From assembly GCA_021771675.1 (NCBI GenBank), contig JAETOP010000017.1:1-44995 (forward strand): a stretch of 44,995 bases of DNA, in the 5' to 3' direction. Under the pieces are notes generated by a model, which was given only the letters and a program-made list of their open reading frames with translations, was not told the origin of the DNA and ran no database searches. Below are positions 16,602 to 24,495 of this stretch, piece by piece; within the stretch, counting starts at the first letter, position 1, and each line of letters begins with the position of its first letter. Source of the DNA: Oscillospiraceae bacterium (GTDB lineage Bacteria > Bacillota_A > Clostridia > Oscillospirales > Oscillospiraceae). Made by a program: the position numbers and the translations under genes.

Positions 16602-18299
16602 ATGATCGATTTAAGAGCAAAGCCCTTTTATCTGGATGAGGAAGCAATTGCCTGGGTCAATGCCACCCGGGACGGCATGACGGTGGAGGAAAAGGCCGGA
16701 CAGCTGTTCTGTGTGCTGTTCAAGGAGGCCAAGCCCTCGGAATTTGACTATGTGTACAGCATCCTCAAGCCCGGCGGCTGCATGTACCGTGTGGTTTCCA
16801 CGGACACCGCCATTGATGCCAGCACCGAGCTGGCCCGCAGAAGCCATATCCCCCTGCTGATTGCCGCCAACCTGGAAAAGGGGGGCAACGGCATCATCTC
16901 CGAGGGCACCCTGGTGGGCTCCCCCATGGAGATTGCCGCCACGGACGATGTGGAAATGGCCGCAAAAATGGCCCGGGTTTGCGCCAGAGAAGCAGGCGCG
17001 GTGGGAGCCAACTGGGCCTTTGCCCCCATCATTGACATCGACAGCAATTTCCGCAATCCCATCACCAACACCCGCACCTTCGGCAGCGACCCCCAGCGGG
17101 TGCGGGATATGGGGCAGGCTTATGTGAAGCGGATTCAGGAGCTGGGCTTTGCCGCCTCCATCAAGCACTTCCCCGGGGACGGCCAGGACGAGCGGGATCA
17201 GCATCTGGTGACCTCCATCAACGATATGGACTGCGACACCTGGATGCAGACCTACGGCGAGGCTTACAAAGCCGGAATCGAAGCCGGCGCTCTGACTGCC
17301 ATGGTGGGCCACATCATGCAGCCCGCCTGGACAAGGAAGCTGAATCCCGAAATCAAGGATGAGGACATCATGCCCGGCACCCTGAGCCGGGAGCTGATGC
17401 AGGGCCTGCTCCGGGGCGTTCTGGGCTTCAACGGCCTGATCTGCACCGATGCCACCACCATGGCGGGCTACACCCTGGCCATGAGCCGCCGGGACGCGGT
17501 GCCCGAGAGCATCGCCCGGGGCGCGGATATGTTCCTCTTCGCCCGGAACCTGGAGGAGGACTACGGCTTCATGCTGGAGGGCATCCGCCGGGGCATCATC
17601 ACCCCGCAGCGGCTGGACGAGGCCGTGACCCGCATTCTGGCGACAAAAGCCGCCCTGGGACTGCATAAGCAGCGCAAACCCCTAGACAAGGCAGCCGCCA
17701 AGGAAATCATCGGCTGCCCCCAGCACAAGGCCTGGGCCATGGAGTGTGCCGACAAGGCCATCACCCTGGTGAAGGAGCAGCCAGGTGTCCTGCCCATTAC
17801 CCCGGAGCGCTACAAGCGGATTCTCTTCTACAGCGTGGAGCCCGCCGGCGGCGGCGAGGGCAACTACAAGGTGCTGCCCGCCTGCGCCAAGCTCCGGCAG
17901 ATGCTGGTGGAGGAGGGCTTCGAGGTGGAGGATTTCGTCCCCCAGCCCTACGGCGAGGGCTTTACCACCAAGTACATGGATGTGGTGAACAATTACGATC
18001 TGATTCTGTATGCCGCCAACCTGTCCACCAAGTCCAACCAGACGGTGGTGCGCATTGAGTGGAAGCAGCCCATGGGTGCGGACTGCGGCCATTACATCAA
18101 CAGCATTCCCACGGTGTTTGTGTCCCTGGAGAACCCCTATCACCTGATCGACTTCCCCCGGGTCAAGACCTATATCAACTGCTACAGCAACAACGATGCC
18201 TGCCTGCATCAGCTGGTGGAGAAGCTGACGGGCCGCAGCACATTCAAGGGGATTAACCCGGTGGATCCCTTCTGCGGCAAATGGGATGCCCATCTGTAA
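16602..18299 (+). CDS. GH3 beta-N-acetylhexosaminidase-like enzyme (cytoplasmic)
   Basis: A 565-residue GH3 enzyme of the NagZ-like branch, expected to release beta-linked N-acetylhexosamine or a related sugar. IKHFPGDGQDERDQHL (about 187-202) matches the NagZ KHFPGHG...DSH motif that carries the Asp-His acid/base pair. LICTDATTMAGY holds the nucleophile Asp (about 282). The TIM barrel ends near residue 360 and a GH3 C-terminal alpha/beta domain follows (ITLVKEQPGVLPI...). There is no signal peptide, so it should act on imported oligosaccharide. ACAGGAGAG precedes ATG 16602. Placed after two sulfatases, it may cleave the sugar once its sulfate is removed, since exo-enzymes are commonly blocked by sulfate. 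Confidence 0.87.
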   Translation: MIDLRAKPFYLDEEAIAWVNATRDGMTVEEKAGQLFCVLFKEAKPSEFDYVYSILKPGGCMYRVVSTDTAIDASTELARRSHIPLLIAANLEKGGNGIISEGTLVGSPMEIAATDDVEMAAKMARVCAREAGAVGANWAFAPIIDIDSNFRNPITNTRTFGSDPQRVRDMGQAYVKRIQELGFAASIKHFPGDGQDERDQHLVTSINDMDCDTWMQTYGEAYKAGIEAGALTAMVGHIMQPAWTRKLNPEIKDEDIMPGTLSRELMQGLLRGVLGFNGLICTDATTMAGYTLAMSRRDAVPESIARGADMFLFARNLEEDYGFMLEGIRRGIITPQRLDEAVTRILATKAALGLHKQRKPLDKAAAKEIIGCPQHKAWAMECADKAITLVKEQPGVLPITPERYKRILFYSVEPAGGGEGNYKVLPACAKLRQMLVEEGFEVEDFVPQPYGEGFTTKYMDVVNNYDLILYAANLSTKSNQTVVRIEWKQPMGADCGHYINSIPTVFVSLENPYHLIDFPRVKTYINCYSNNDACLHQLVEKLTGRSTFKGINPVDPFCGKWDAHL

Positions 18300-18314
18300 A
18301 GGGAGGGTGTACCG

Positions 18315-19355
18315 ATGGAACAGATTTCCTGGACGCAGAATGGCGTGAGACAGGTGTGGAAGCTGCTGCCTGGCGGCACCATTGGCACCCTGGCGGACTG
18401 TATCCTGGAGCAGGAAGCCAAAAAGGATCAGGCAGGCATTGAGAAAATCCTTGCAATCCGCAGCGGCGATATCCAGAAGGTCCGGGCCATTCAAAGGGTA
18501 GAGGGGGTGGACATCACCCGGGAGCCCATTTCCCAGAGCCTTCACGACCTGCATGGCATCCCTGTTACGGTGTTCCGCCCGGAGCGCCCGGCGGAGGATC
18601 GCCCCTGTGTGATCTTCTTCCACGGCGGCGGCTGGCAGTACGGCGGAACCCGGATCATCGCTCCCGCCTGCCGGTATCTGGCAGAACAGGCAGATGCCGT
18701 GGTGGTCTCCCCGGAATACCGGCTGGCACCGGAACACAAATGGCCCGCCGGGCCCCAGGATCGCTGGGATACCCTGCTGTGGGTGTATGACCGGGCTGAG
18801 GAGCTGGGTATCGACTCCAAGCAGGTATTCGTATGCGGGGACAGCGCCGGCGGCAATCTGGCTGCCCTGTGCAGCCACCGGGACCGGGATGAGGGAACAT
18901 GCCGCATTGCCGGACAGATTCTCTACTATGGGGCGCTGGCTGTGGGAGATCCCGTGGGACTGCCGGGCTACAGCTTTACACTGAATGATTACATCATGGA
19001 GGATTCCGCCCGGGAGCAGCTGATTCCCCGGATTCAGGCACTGTACAACGCCAGCAAGCGCACCCATCCCAGCTATCTGCCGGAGGGGGGTGACGGCAAA
19101 AACAGCGCCGTATCTCCCCTGTGGGACAGCCGTTTCGATCAGCTTCCTCCAACCCTGCTGATTACCGCCCAATACGACTACCTGACCCAGCAGAGCCGTA
19201 CCTATGCAGCCCGGCTGGCCGAAGCGGGTGTGCCGGTGACCTGGATGAACTACTGCGGCATGACCCATGCCTTTGTGGATCGGGTGGGGGTGTTCCCCCA
19301 GGCGGACGACAGCCTGCGGGAGGCAGCGGCATTCATAAGGAGAACCCATGGATAA
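18315..19355 (+). CDS. HSL-family alpha/beta hydrolase (carbohydrate esterase-like)
   Basis: A 346-residue hormone-sensitive-lipase-type (bacterial family IV) esterase. FFHGGGWQYGG (about 101) is the oxyanion-hole motif and GDSAGGNLAALC (about 175) the nucleophile elbow. ITAQYDYLTQQS carries the catalytic Asp and MTHAFVDRVG the His (about 318). There is no signal peptide. AGGGAGGGTGT precedes ATG 18315. Its 3' end overlaps the next gene by 8 bases. In this operon a plausible job is removing acetyl or other acyl groups from imported sugars; that substrate is inferred. Confidence 0.88.
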   Translation: MEQISWTQNGVRQVWKLLPGGTIGTLADCILEQEAKKDQAGIEKILAIRSGDIQKVRAIQRVEGVDITREPISQSLHDLHGIPVTVFRPERPAEDRPCVIFFHGGGWQYGGTRIIAPACRYLAEQADAVVVSPEYRLAPEHKWPAGPQDRWDTLLWVYDRAEELGIDSKQVFVCGDSAGGNLAALCSHRDRDEGTCRIAGQILYYGALAVGDPVGLPGYSFTLNDYIMEDSAREQLIPRIQALYNASKRTHPSYLPEGGDGKNSAVSPLWDSRFDQLPPTLLITAQYDYLTQQSRTYAARLAEAGVPVTWMNYCGMTHAFVDRVGVFPQADDSLREAAAFIRRTHG

Positions 19356-19989
19356 AAAGCTTGCCCTTCGCTGGCTGGTTTTTATCGCCGGTCTGCTGGT
19401 GCTGGCGCTGGGCATTACCCTGAACACCAAAACCGGGCTGGGGGTTTCTCCCATTATTTCCGTGGCATTTGTGGCCTCCCAGCTGGGCGGCTGGAGCATC
19501 GGCAATACGACCCTGGTGGCGTACATTGTCTTCATGCTGATGCAGCTGGCGCTGAAAGGGAAGAAATACCGGGCCTGGGATTTGCTCCAGCTGCCTCTGA
19601 GCATCATCTTCACCAGATTTATGAACCTGTTCTCTGACCGCATTCCTGTCCAGACCCAGCTGCCGGGACAGCTTTTTATGCTGCTGCTTGCCATCATTCT
19701 CACCGGTATTGGCGCGGCCATGAGTTTGGATATGCGGCTGATTCCCAACCCCGGGGACGGAATCGTGCAGGCCATCTCGGATTTCACCGGGAAAGAGATG
19801 GGCCTGTGCAAAAACTGGTTTGATGGTACAATGGTGGCCTTGGCGCTGATTCTTGCCCTTGTTGCCCAGCAGCGGGTCATCGGCGTGGGCATCGGAACCC
19901 TGGCGGCGATTCTGGGCATTGGAAGAGTCATTGCACTGTTTAACAAACTGTTTCTGAACAAGCTCCGGGAGGCCTCGGGGTTGGTTTGA
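19348..19989 (+). CDS. YczE/YitT-like integral membrane protein
   Basis: A 213-residue protein with about five hydrophobic helices. Family-like blocks are LALGITLNTKTGLGVSPIISVAFVASQLGGWSIGNTTLVAYIVFML and LDMRLIPNPGDGIVQAISDFTGKEMGLCKNWFD. Members of the YczE/DUF6198 group are unassigned membrane proteins, often near transporters or enzymes. Its start overlaps the esterase gene end, after AAGGAGAA, so the two are translationally coupled. Transport of a small molecule is possible but unproven. Confidence 0.75.
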   Translation: MDKKLALRWLVFIAGLLVLALGITLNTKTGLGVSPIISVAFVASQLGGWSIGNTTLVAYIVFMLMQLALKGKKYRAWDLLQLPLSIIFTRFMNLFSDRIPVQTQLPGQLFMLLLAIILTGIGAAMSLDMRLIPNPGDGIVQAISDFTGKEMGLCKNWFDGTMVALALILALVAQQRVIGVGIGTLAAILGIGRVIALFNKLFLNKLREASGLV

Positions 19990-20005
19990 TCGAAAGGAGA
20001 AAAGC

Positions 20006-20650
20006 ATGAATCGTTTTCAAGGTGTCATTTTTGATCTGGACGGCGTGATCTGCTTCACCGACGAGTATCACTACCTGGCCTGGAAGGCCATGGCGGACTC
20101 CATCGGCGTGGAATTTGACCGCACCATCAACAACCGTTTGCGGGGCGTTTCCCGCATGGCTTCTCTGGATATCATTCTGGAAAAGAGCACCGTTTCCTAT
20201 TCCCCAGAGGGAAAGGATGCCCTGGCAACCAAGAAGAATGATCTGTACAAGGAATATCTGAAGCAGATGTCCACCAAGGATCTGAGCGAGGAAGTGAAAT
20301 CCACCCTGGATGCTCTGCGCCGGAATGGACACAAGCTGGCCATCGGCTCTTCCTCTAAAAACACCCCCTTCATCCTGAAGCAGATCGGTTTGGAGGGCTT
20401 CTTCGATGCGGTGTCCGACGGCAACAACATCACCCATTCCAAGCCCGATCCCGAGGTGTTCCTGAAGGCAGCCCAGTTTCTGGGGCTGGAGCCCAGGGAC
20501 TGCCTGGTGGTGGAGGATGCGGTGTCCGGTGCGGAAGCCGGTCACCGGGGCGGATTTATGGTTGCCTGTGTGGGGGATGCTGCCGAAGTTGGCGCGGGAG
20601 ACTTCAACATGAAGACCATTACCCAGCTGGTGGACATCGCCAGAGGCTGA
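20006..20650 (+). CDS. pgmB: Beta-phosphoglucomutase
   Basis: A 214-residue HAD-superfamily enzyme interconverting beta-glucose 1-phosphate (or a related hexose 1-phosphate) and the 6-phosphate. VIFDLDGVI has the Asp10 nucleophile and Asp12 acid/base. NRLRGVSRMASL matches the substrate-recognition signature of beta-PGM rather than of general phosphatases. SSSKN and HSKPDPEVFLKAA are the later HAD motifs, and VVEDAVSGAEAG completes the metal site. AAAGGAGAAAAGC precedes ATG 20006. Beta-PGM normally handles products of inverting glycoside phosphorylases; no phosphorylase gene is visible here, so either the GH3 enzyme or a gene elsewhere supplies the sugar phosphate. Confidence 0.9.
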   Translation: MNRFQGVIFDLDGVICFTDEYHYLAWKAMADSIGVEFDRTINNRLRGVSRMASLDIILEKSTVSYSPEGKDALATKKNDLYKEYLKQMSTKDLSEEVKSTLDALRRNGHKLAIGSSSKNTPFILKQIGLEGFFDAVSDGNNITHSKPDPEVFLKAAQFLGLEPRDCLVVEDAVSGAEAGHRGGFMVACVGDAAEVGAGDFNMKTITQLVDIARG

Positions 20651-20672
20651 TTTTGAAAGGAAGTCTTAGGGT

Positions 20673-21479
20673 ATGCCATTTTTGCAGTCCGCATTGTTTG
20701 GAATTGTCAGCTTTCTGGCTTCTGTCGTCGGTGCCATCTGCGGCATCGGCGGCGGCGTGATTATCAAGCCCACCCTGGATCTGTTCGGCTGGGCAAGCGT
20801 GTCCACCATCAGCTTTCTGTCGGGCTGCACGGTGCTTTCCATGAGCTGCTACAGCGTGGGAAAATCCATGCTGTCCGGAGAAAAGAGCGTGGACTTGAAA
20901 ACCGGAACTCCCTTAGCCATTGGCGCGGCGGTGGGTGGTGTTGTGGGAAAGCAGATGTTTTCCGCCATCAAGGCCATGTCTCCCAACCCCAGCCTGGTGG
21001 GCGGCGTACAGGCCATCTGCCTGGCAGTCATCACCATTGGAACCTTCGTCTATACCCTGTACAAAAGCCGGATTCAAACAAAGCAGGTCACTTCTGCGGC
21101 GGTTTGTCTGGCAATCGGCTTTGTGCTTGGAATCATGTCCAGCTTCCTGGGCATCGGCGGCGGCCCCATCAACCTGGTTGTGCTGTACTACTTCTTTAGT
21201 ATGGATACAAAAACAGCGGCTGCCAACAGTCTGTACATCATTCTGTTCAGCCAGATCACCAGCCTGATCACTACCCTGATTACCAAAACAGTGCCGGAAT
21301 TCACCCTGGTTACCCTGGTGCTGATGGTTGCCGGCGGCATCCTGGGCGGTGTGGTTGGCCGGATCATCAACAAGAAGATCGACAACAAAGCGGTGGAAAA
21401 GCTATTTCTGTGCCTGATGGGGATCATTATTTTCATCAGCCTGTGGAATACCTACCGGTATCTGGTGATCGGAGCATAG
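20673..21479 (+). CDS. TauE/SafE-family anion exporter
   Basis: A 268-residue membrane protein with two homologous halves. Each opens with the glycine-rich family signature: GAICGIGGGVIIKPTLDLFG near the N-terminus and MSSFLGIGGGPINLVVLYYFF near residue 155. Members export sulfite, sulfoacetate or similar anions. As the last gene of an operon with cytoplasmic sulfatases, a role in disposing of released sulfate is attractive but inferred. AAAGGAAG precedes ATG 20673. A terminator follows directly. Confidence 0.85.
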   Translation: MPFLQSALFGIVSFLASVVGAICGIGGGVIIKPTLDLFGWASVSTISFLSGCTVLSMSCYSVGKSMLSGEKSVDLKTGTPLAIGAAVGGVVGKQMFSAIKAMSPNPSLVGGVQAICLAVITIGTFVYTLYKSRIQTKQVTSAAVCLAIGFVLGIMSSFLGIGGGPINLVVLYYFFSMDTKTAAANSLYIILFSQITSLITTLITKTVPEFTLVTLVLMVAGGILGGVVGRIINKKIDNKAVEKLFLCLMGIIIFISLWNTYRYLVIGA

Positions 21480-21494
21480 CATGAGGAAAACCTA

Positions 21495-21519
21495 GCCCCG
21501 GAGCCATCAACTCCGGGGC
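21495..21519. terminator. Terminator hairpin between convergent TauE and maturase genes
   Basis: GCCCCGGAG-CCATCAA-CTCCGGGGC is a 9-bp perfect stem. It is followed by CGAGTTTAT on the plus side and GCTAGGTTTTCC on the minus side, so it can serve both converging transcripts, although the T-runs are short. Confidence 0.7.
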
Positions 21520-21524
21520 CGAGT

Positions 21525-22658
21525 TTATCGATTTCGTTTTCTCGATGCAATTTCTGCCTGGGCAATTTTTTTCATTCGGGGCAATGCGTAGTCCAGCAGT
21601 GTTTTGAAGGAAGTGCAGTAATAGTTGTGGCTTCCGGTTTCGTCCGTATACCAATCGTTCTTGCAGCCGCCGTTACAAATGCGGCGATGGGGGCAAGCGG
21701 CACATTCCGGTGGCTTTACTGTTCCCCAGCGAAGGAATTCGGCAGCCTTTTCGCTTTCGGCCAGCCGGGCGATGGGCGTTTCTTGCAGATTGCCGATTTT
21801 CCAGCGATCCAGCACGAAAAAGTCACAGGGGTAGGCGGAACCGTCACCCTCGATAACCAGATAGGAGCCGCATTTTCCGCAGGTTGCGCAGGTGCTGGCG
21901 CCGTCTCCCAGCAGGATGTGGATGTAATCGTCAAACAACCGGACGCTGTGATAGTCCCCGGTGCTCCAGTCCTGGTACCACAGGTCGAACACCCGGCAGA
22001 GGAATTTACCGTAAACCTCCGGTGTCAGTGACCAGGGTTCCTGCCCGCGTTGGTGTCCAATGGGATCCAGGCAGGCGATGAACTGAATGAAGCGGAAGCC
22101 CAGGTTTTTCAGACCTCTGTATGCCTGCTCCGGGTGATTGGCGCATCGCCCAGTGACGACACAGAGTGCATTATATTCCACCTTGTGTTTTTCCAGCAGC
22201 GATTTTGCGGTCAGAACCCGCTTCCAGGTTCCTTCCCCGCTGACATCTACCCGGTGCGCCTCGTGGACATCCCGAAAGCCATCCAGAGAAAGTCCCACCA
22301 GGAAGCCTTCCTCTTTGAAGAACCTGACCCAGTCCTCATCGAGCAGGGTGCCATTGGTCTGGATTGCGTAGTGGATTCGCACCCCGGGTCGGCGGTATTG
22401 CTTCACCATTGCTACAAAATGGCGAAAATAGGGGAGCCCCGCAACCGTGGGTTCGCCCCCCTGAAAGGCAAAGCTAACCATTCCATCCGGATCAACTGCC
22501 TCAAACACCTGACAGATCAGCGTATCCGCCAGCTCCTCCTGCATGATCCCCATACTGTGCTGGGTACGGTTCTGTGCTTCATCCTCATAAAAACAGTATT
22601 TGCAGCGCAGATTGCACAAGCTGGAAGCAGGCTTAATCAGTAGGTTAACAAATTTCAT
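21525..22658 (-). CDS. Anaerobic sulfatase-maturating radical SAM enzyme (anSME)
   Basis: A 377-residue radical SAM/SPASM enzyme that oxidises the active-site Cys of sulfatases to formylglycine in the cytoplasm without oxygen. Cys15, Cys19 and Cys22 (CNLRCKYC) bind the SAM cluster. FAFQGGEPTVAGL is the GGEP motif and AIQTNGTLLD follows. The C-terminal SPASM domain shows CATCGKCGSY, YPCDFF and the CAACPHRRICNGGCKND...YYCTSF cluster ligands. Start 22658 is chosen because AAAGGA lies just upstream and MKFVNLLIKPASSLCN is the family opening; an upstream start at 22823 would read through the promoter. It lies divergent to sulfatase 5 and convergent to the sulfatase operon. All five sulfatases are of the Cys type it needs. 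Confidence 0.94.
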   Translation of the reverse strand: MKFVNLLIKPASSLCNLRCKYCFYEDEAQNRTQHSMGIMQEELADTLICQVFEAVDPDGMVSFAFQGGEPTVAGLPYFRHFVAMVKQYRRPGVRIHYAIQTNGTLLDEDWVRFFKEEGFLVGLSLDGFRDVHEAHRVDVSGEGTWKRVLTAKSLLEKHKVEYNALCVVTGRCANHPEQAYRGLKNLGFRFIQFIACLDPIGHQRGQEPWSLTPEVYGKFLCRVFDLWYQDWSTGDYHSVRLFDDYIHILLGDGASTCATCGKCGSYLVIEGDGSAYPCDFFVLDRWKIGNLQETPIARLAESEKAAEFLRWGTVKPPECAACPHRRICNGGCKNDWYTDETGSHNYYCTSFKTLLDYALPRMKKIAQAEIASRKRNR

Positions 22659-22686
22659 TGGGTTCCGTCCTTTGTCTTTTTTTACT

Positions 22687-22715
22687 ATTATACAGTTGAA
22701 CAGCAAAATGTACAA
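22687..22715 (-). promoter_or_regulatory. Sigma-70 promoter of the maturase gene
   Basis: On the minus strand TTGTAC (22715-22710) and a perfect TATAAT (22692-22687) are spaced by 17 bases, 28 bases before the maturase start. This strong pair suggests constitutive maturase expression. Confidence 0.8.
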
Positions 22716-22781
22716 GGTATTTTTTCCTGAAAGAGGGAAAAAACGATTGACTTCATAGGAAGAAATTTTGGAGGGATTTAA

Positions 22782-24263
22782 TTGAAACAGCCAGATATCT
22801 TGTTTTTCATGTCCGACCAACACACTCCCTGCTATTCAGGGTTTGAAGGAAAAAATGTGGATACCCCCGCCATGGATACGCTCTGCAGAGACGGAACACG
22901 ATTTGCCCAGGCCTATTCAACCTGCCCGCTGTGCGTTCCCGCTCGCCTTGCCATGCTCAGCGGATTGCGTCCGGCGAAAACCGGCATCTTTACCCTGGAT
23001 GACGCGCTGCCGGATATGACCCCAACGTTCCTCCACTACCTTGTGGAGCTGGGCTATGAAACGGTACTGATTGGCCGGATGCATTTTGTGGGCGCAGACC
23101 AGCGGCATGGCTTCACCAAAAGAATCGCCGGAGATATGACCCCCACCAGCTGGAATGCGCCAAGAAAGCAGCTTGAAGAAGACCGTGGCGTCCATATGCG
23201 CTGCTTCGGTGAACCATGCTGCACAGCGGTTGTGGGTGGCGGAGAATCCCCGACACAATACTACGACAGCTATGTGATAGATGCCGCGCTGAACTATCTG
23301 TCCGAGGAGCACGAAAAGCCCCAGTTTATTATGGTTGGTCTATACGGCCCTCATTTCCCTTATGTCGCACCAAAGGATTTGTATTTAAAGTATCGGGAGA
23401 GGGTGGTGCTGCCCGCCTCTTTCTATGATCCTTGCCCTACCCCAGTGCTGGCACGGCATCATCAGAATGTGAGCGAGGATCTGGCTCTGGGCATTCAGGC
23501 TGCATACTGTGCCATGATTGAGCAGCTGGACAGCAGACTCGCAAAGGTGCGCAGTGCATTTGACAGTTATTGTGAGAGAAAAGGAAACGGCCGGTTGTTT
23601 TTGTATACCTCCGACCACGGCGACCAGTGCGGTGACCGCAGTATGTTTGCCAAATCCACCTTCTATGAAAAATCCGCAAAGATTCCTCTGATCCTCGCCG
23701 GAGATGGGATCGAAGCCGGTGCAGTTTGCAACACGCCCGTGAGTATCATGGACATTGGCCCTACGCTGCTGGAGTATGTAGGCGCACAGCCAATGTTGGA
23801 TGTAGACGGTGTCAGCGCCGCCCCCGCCCTTCGCGGCCTTGAGATCCCGGAGCATCCGGTATACGGCGAATTCCTGGAGCGGGAAAGTATGCAGATGCCG
23901 GCACACAGCTATTGCTTCATGATCCGCAGCGGTAATTATAAATATATGAACTTCGCCGATGATCCCGACTGTGAGTTGCTTTTTGATGTAATCAACGATC
24001 CGGAAGAACGAATCAACCTTGCGGAAAGCAGCCCGGTGCTGCTGTCAGCGATGCGTGCTTTGGCGGCGAAGCACGCAATGCCGGAGCAGGCAGTTCGGCT
24101 GCAAGATCAGCACACGCGCTTCAACAAGCTATGGAAAGCCTATGAAAGCGCCTGTGAAGGAAGCTTTGATGTGGAGCGTTGGGGGAACACTCCGCCCCAG
24201 GCAAGAGAGTACCCAGAAATCTGCCTAAAAAATGAAAACCTGAAAATGCTCAGCAAAAAATAA
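22782..24263 (+). CDS. Sulfatase 5 (Cys-type, CVPAR)
   Basis: A 493-residue sulfatase starting at TTG 22782 with GGAGG (22770-22774) ideally placed; no ATG fits the conserved opening PDILFFMSDQHTPCYSGF. Cys51 in CPLCVPARLAMLSGLRPAKTGIF is the formylglycine site (CxPAR variant). YTSDHGDQCGDRSMFAKSTFYEKSAKIPLILAG gives the second metal site and active-site lysine. The C-terminal subdomain ends with a helical tail. There is no signal peptide. It is divergent from its maturase and monocistronic, closed by a terminator at 24301, unlike the other four sulfatases. Confidence 0.92.
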   Translation: MKQPDILFFMSDQHTPCYSGFEGKNVDTPAMDTLCRDGTRFAQAYSTCPLCVPARLAMLSGLRPAKTGIFTLDDALPDMTPTFLHYLVELGYETVLIGRMHFVGADQRHGFTKRIAGDMTPTSWNAPRKQLEEDRGVHMRCFGEPCCTAVVGGGESPTQYYDSYVIDAALNYLSEEHEKPQFIMVGLYGPHFPYVAPKDLYLKYRERVVLPASFYDPCPTPVLARHHQNVSEDLALGIQAAYCAMIEQLDSRLAKVRSAFDSYCERKGNGRLFLYTSDHGDQCGDRSMFAKSTFYEKSAKIPLILAGDGIEAGAVCNTPVSIMDIGPTLLEYVGAQPMLDVDGVSAAPALRGLEIPEHPVYGEFLERESMQMPAHSYCFMIRSGNYKYMNFADDPDCELLFDVINDPEERINLAESSPVLLSAMRALAAKHAMPEQAVRLQDQHTRFNKLWKAYESACEGSFDVERWGNTPPQAREYPEICLKNENLKMLSKK

Positions 24264-24300
24264 TCCAGCTCAGCCAGACATCCATACATTCCCTGCAAAG

Positions 24301-24340
24301 CGGAACACCACGCCGGAAAGAGCGTGGTGTTCCGTTCTTA
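24301..24340 (+). terminator. Terminator of sulfatase 5
   Basis: CGGAACACCACGC (24301-24313) and GCGTGGTGTTCCG (24322-24334) form a perfect 13-bp stem with an 8-base loop, followed by TTCTTATTT. Confidence 0.85.
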
Positions 24341-24419
24341 TTTAATACCTTTAGAAAGAGAAACCGCCCTAATCAGCTAGATGATACCCTTTCAAATTCT
24401 GCCTCGAGAAATGGGCGTG

Positions 24420-24448
24420 TTGCATTTTGCAAAAAAATAAAGTATAAT
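24420..24448 (+). promoter_or_regulatory. Promoter of the AraC-family regulator
   Basis: TTGCAT (24420-24425), a 17-base spacer and a perfect TATAAT (24443-24448) lie 47 bases upstream of the TTG start. Confidence 0.8.
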
Positions 24449-24495
24449 AAACTGGTATATTTGGCACAGTTTCACTTAGGAAGGAGGAAATCGCT

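Noticed and set aside
17682..19961. 759-codon minus-strand frame across the GH3, esterase and YczE genes
   Set aside because: Covers three well-supported plus-strand genes; composition is not protein-like.
20006..20650. Generic HAD phosphatase as the identity of the 214-residue enzyme
   Set aside because: The RLRGVSR signature and cap layout match beta-phosphoglucomutase more closely.
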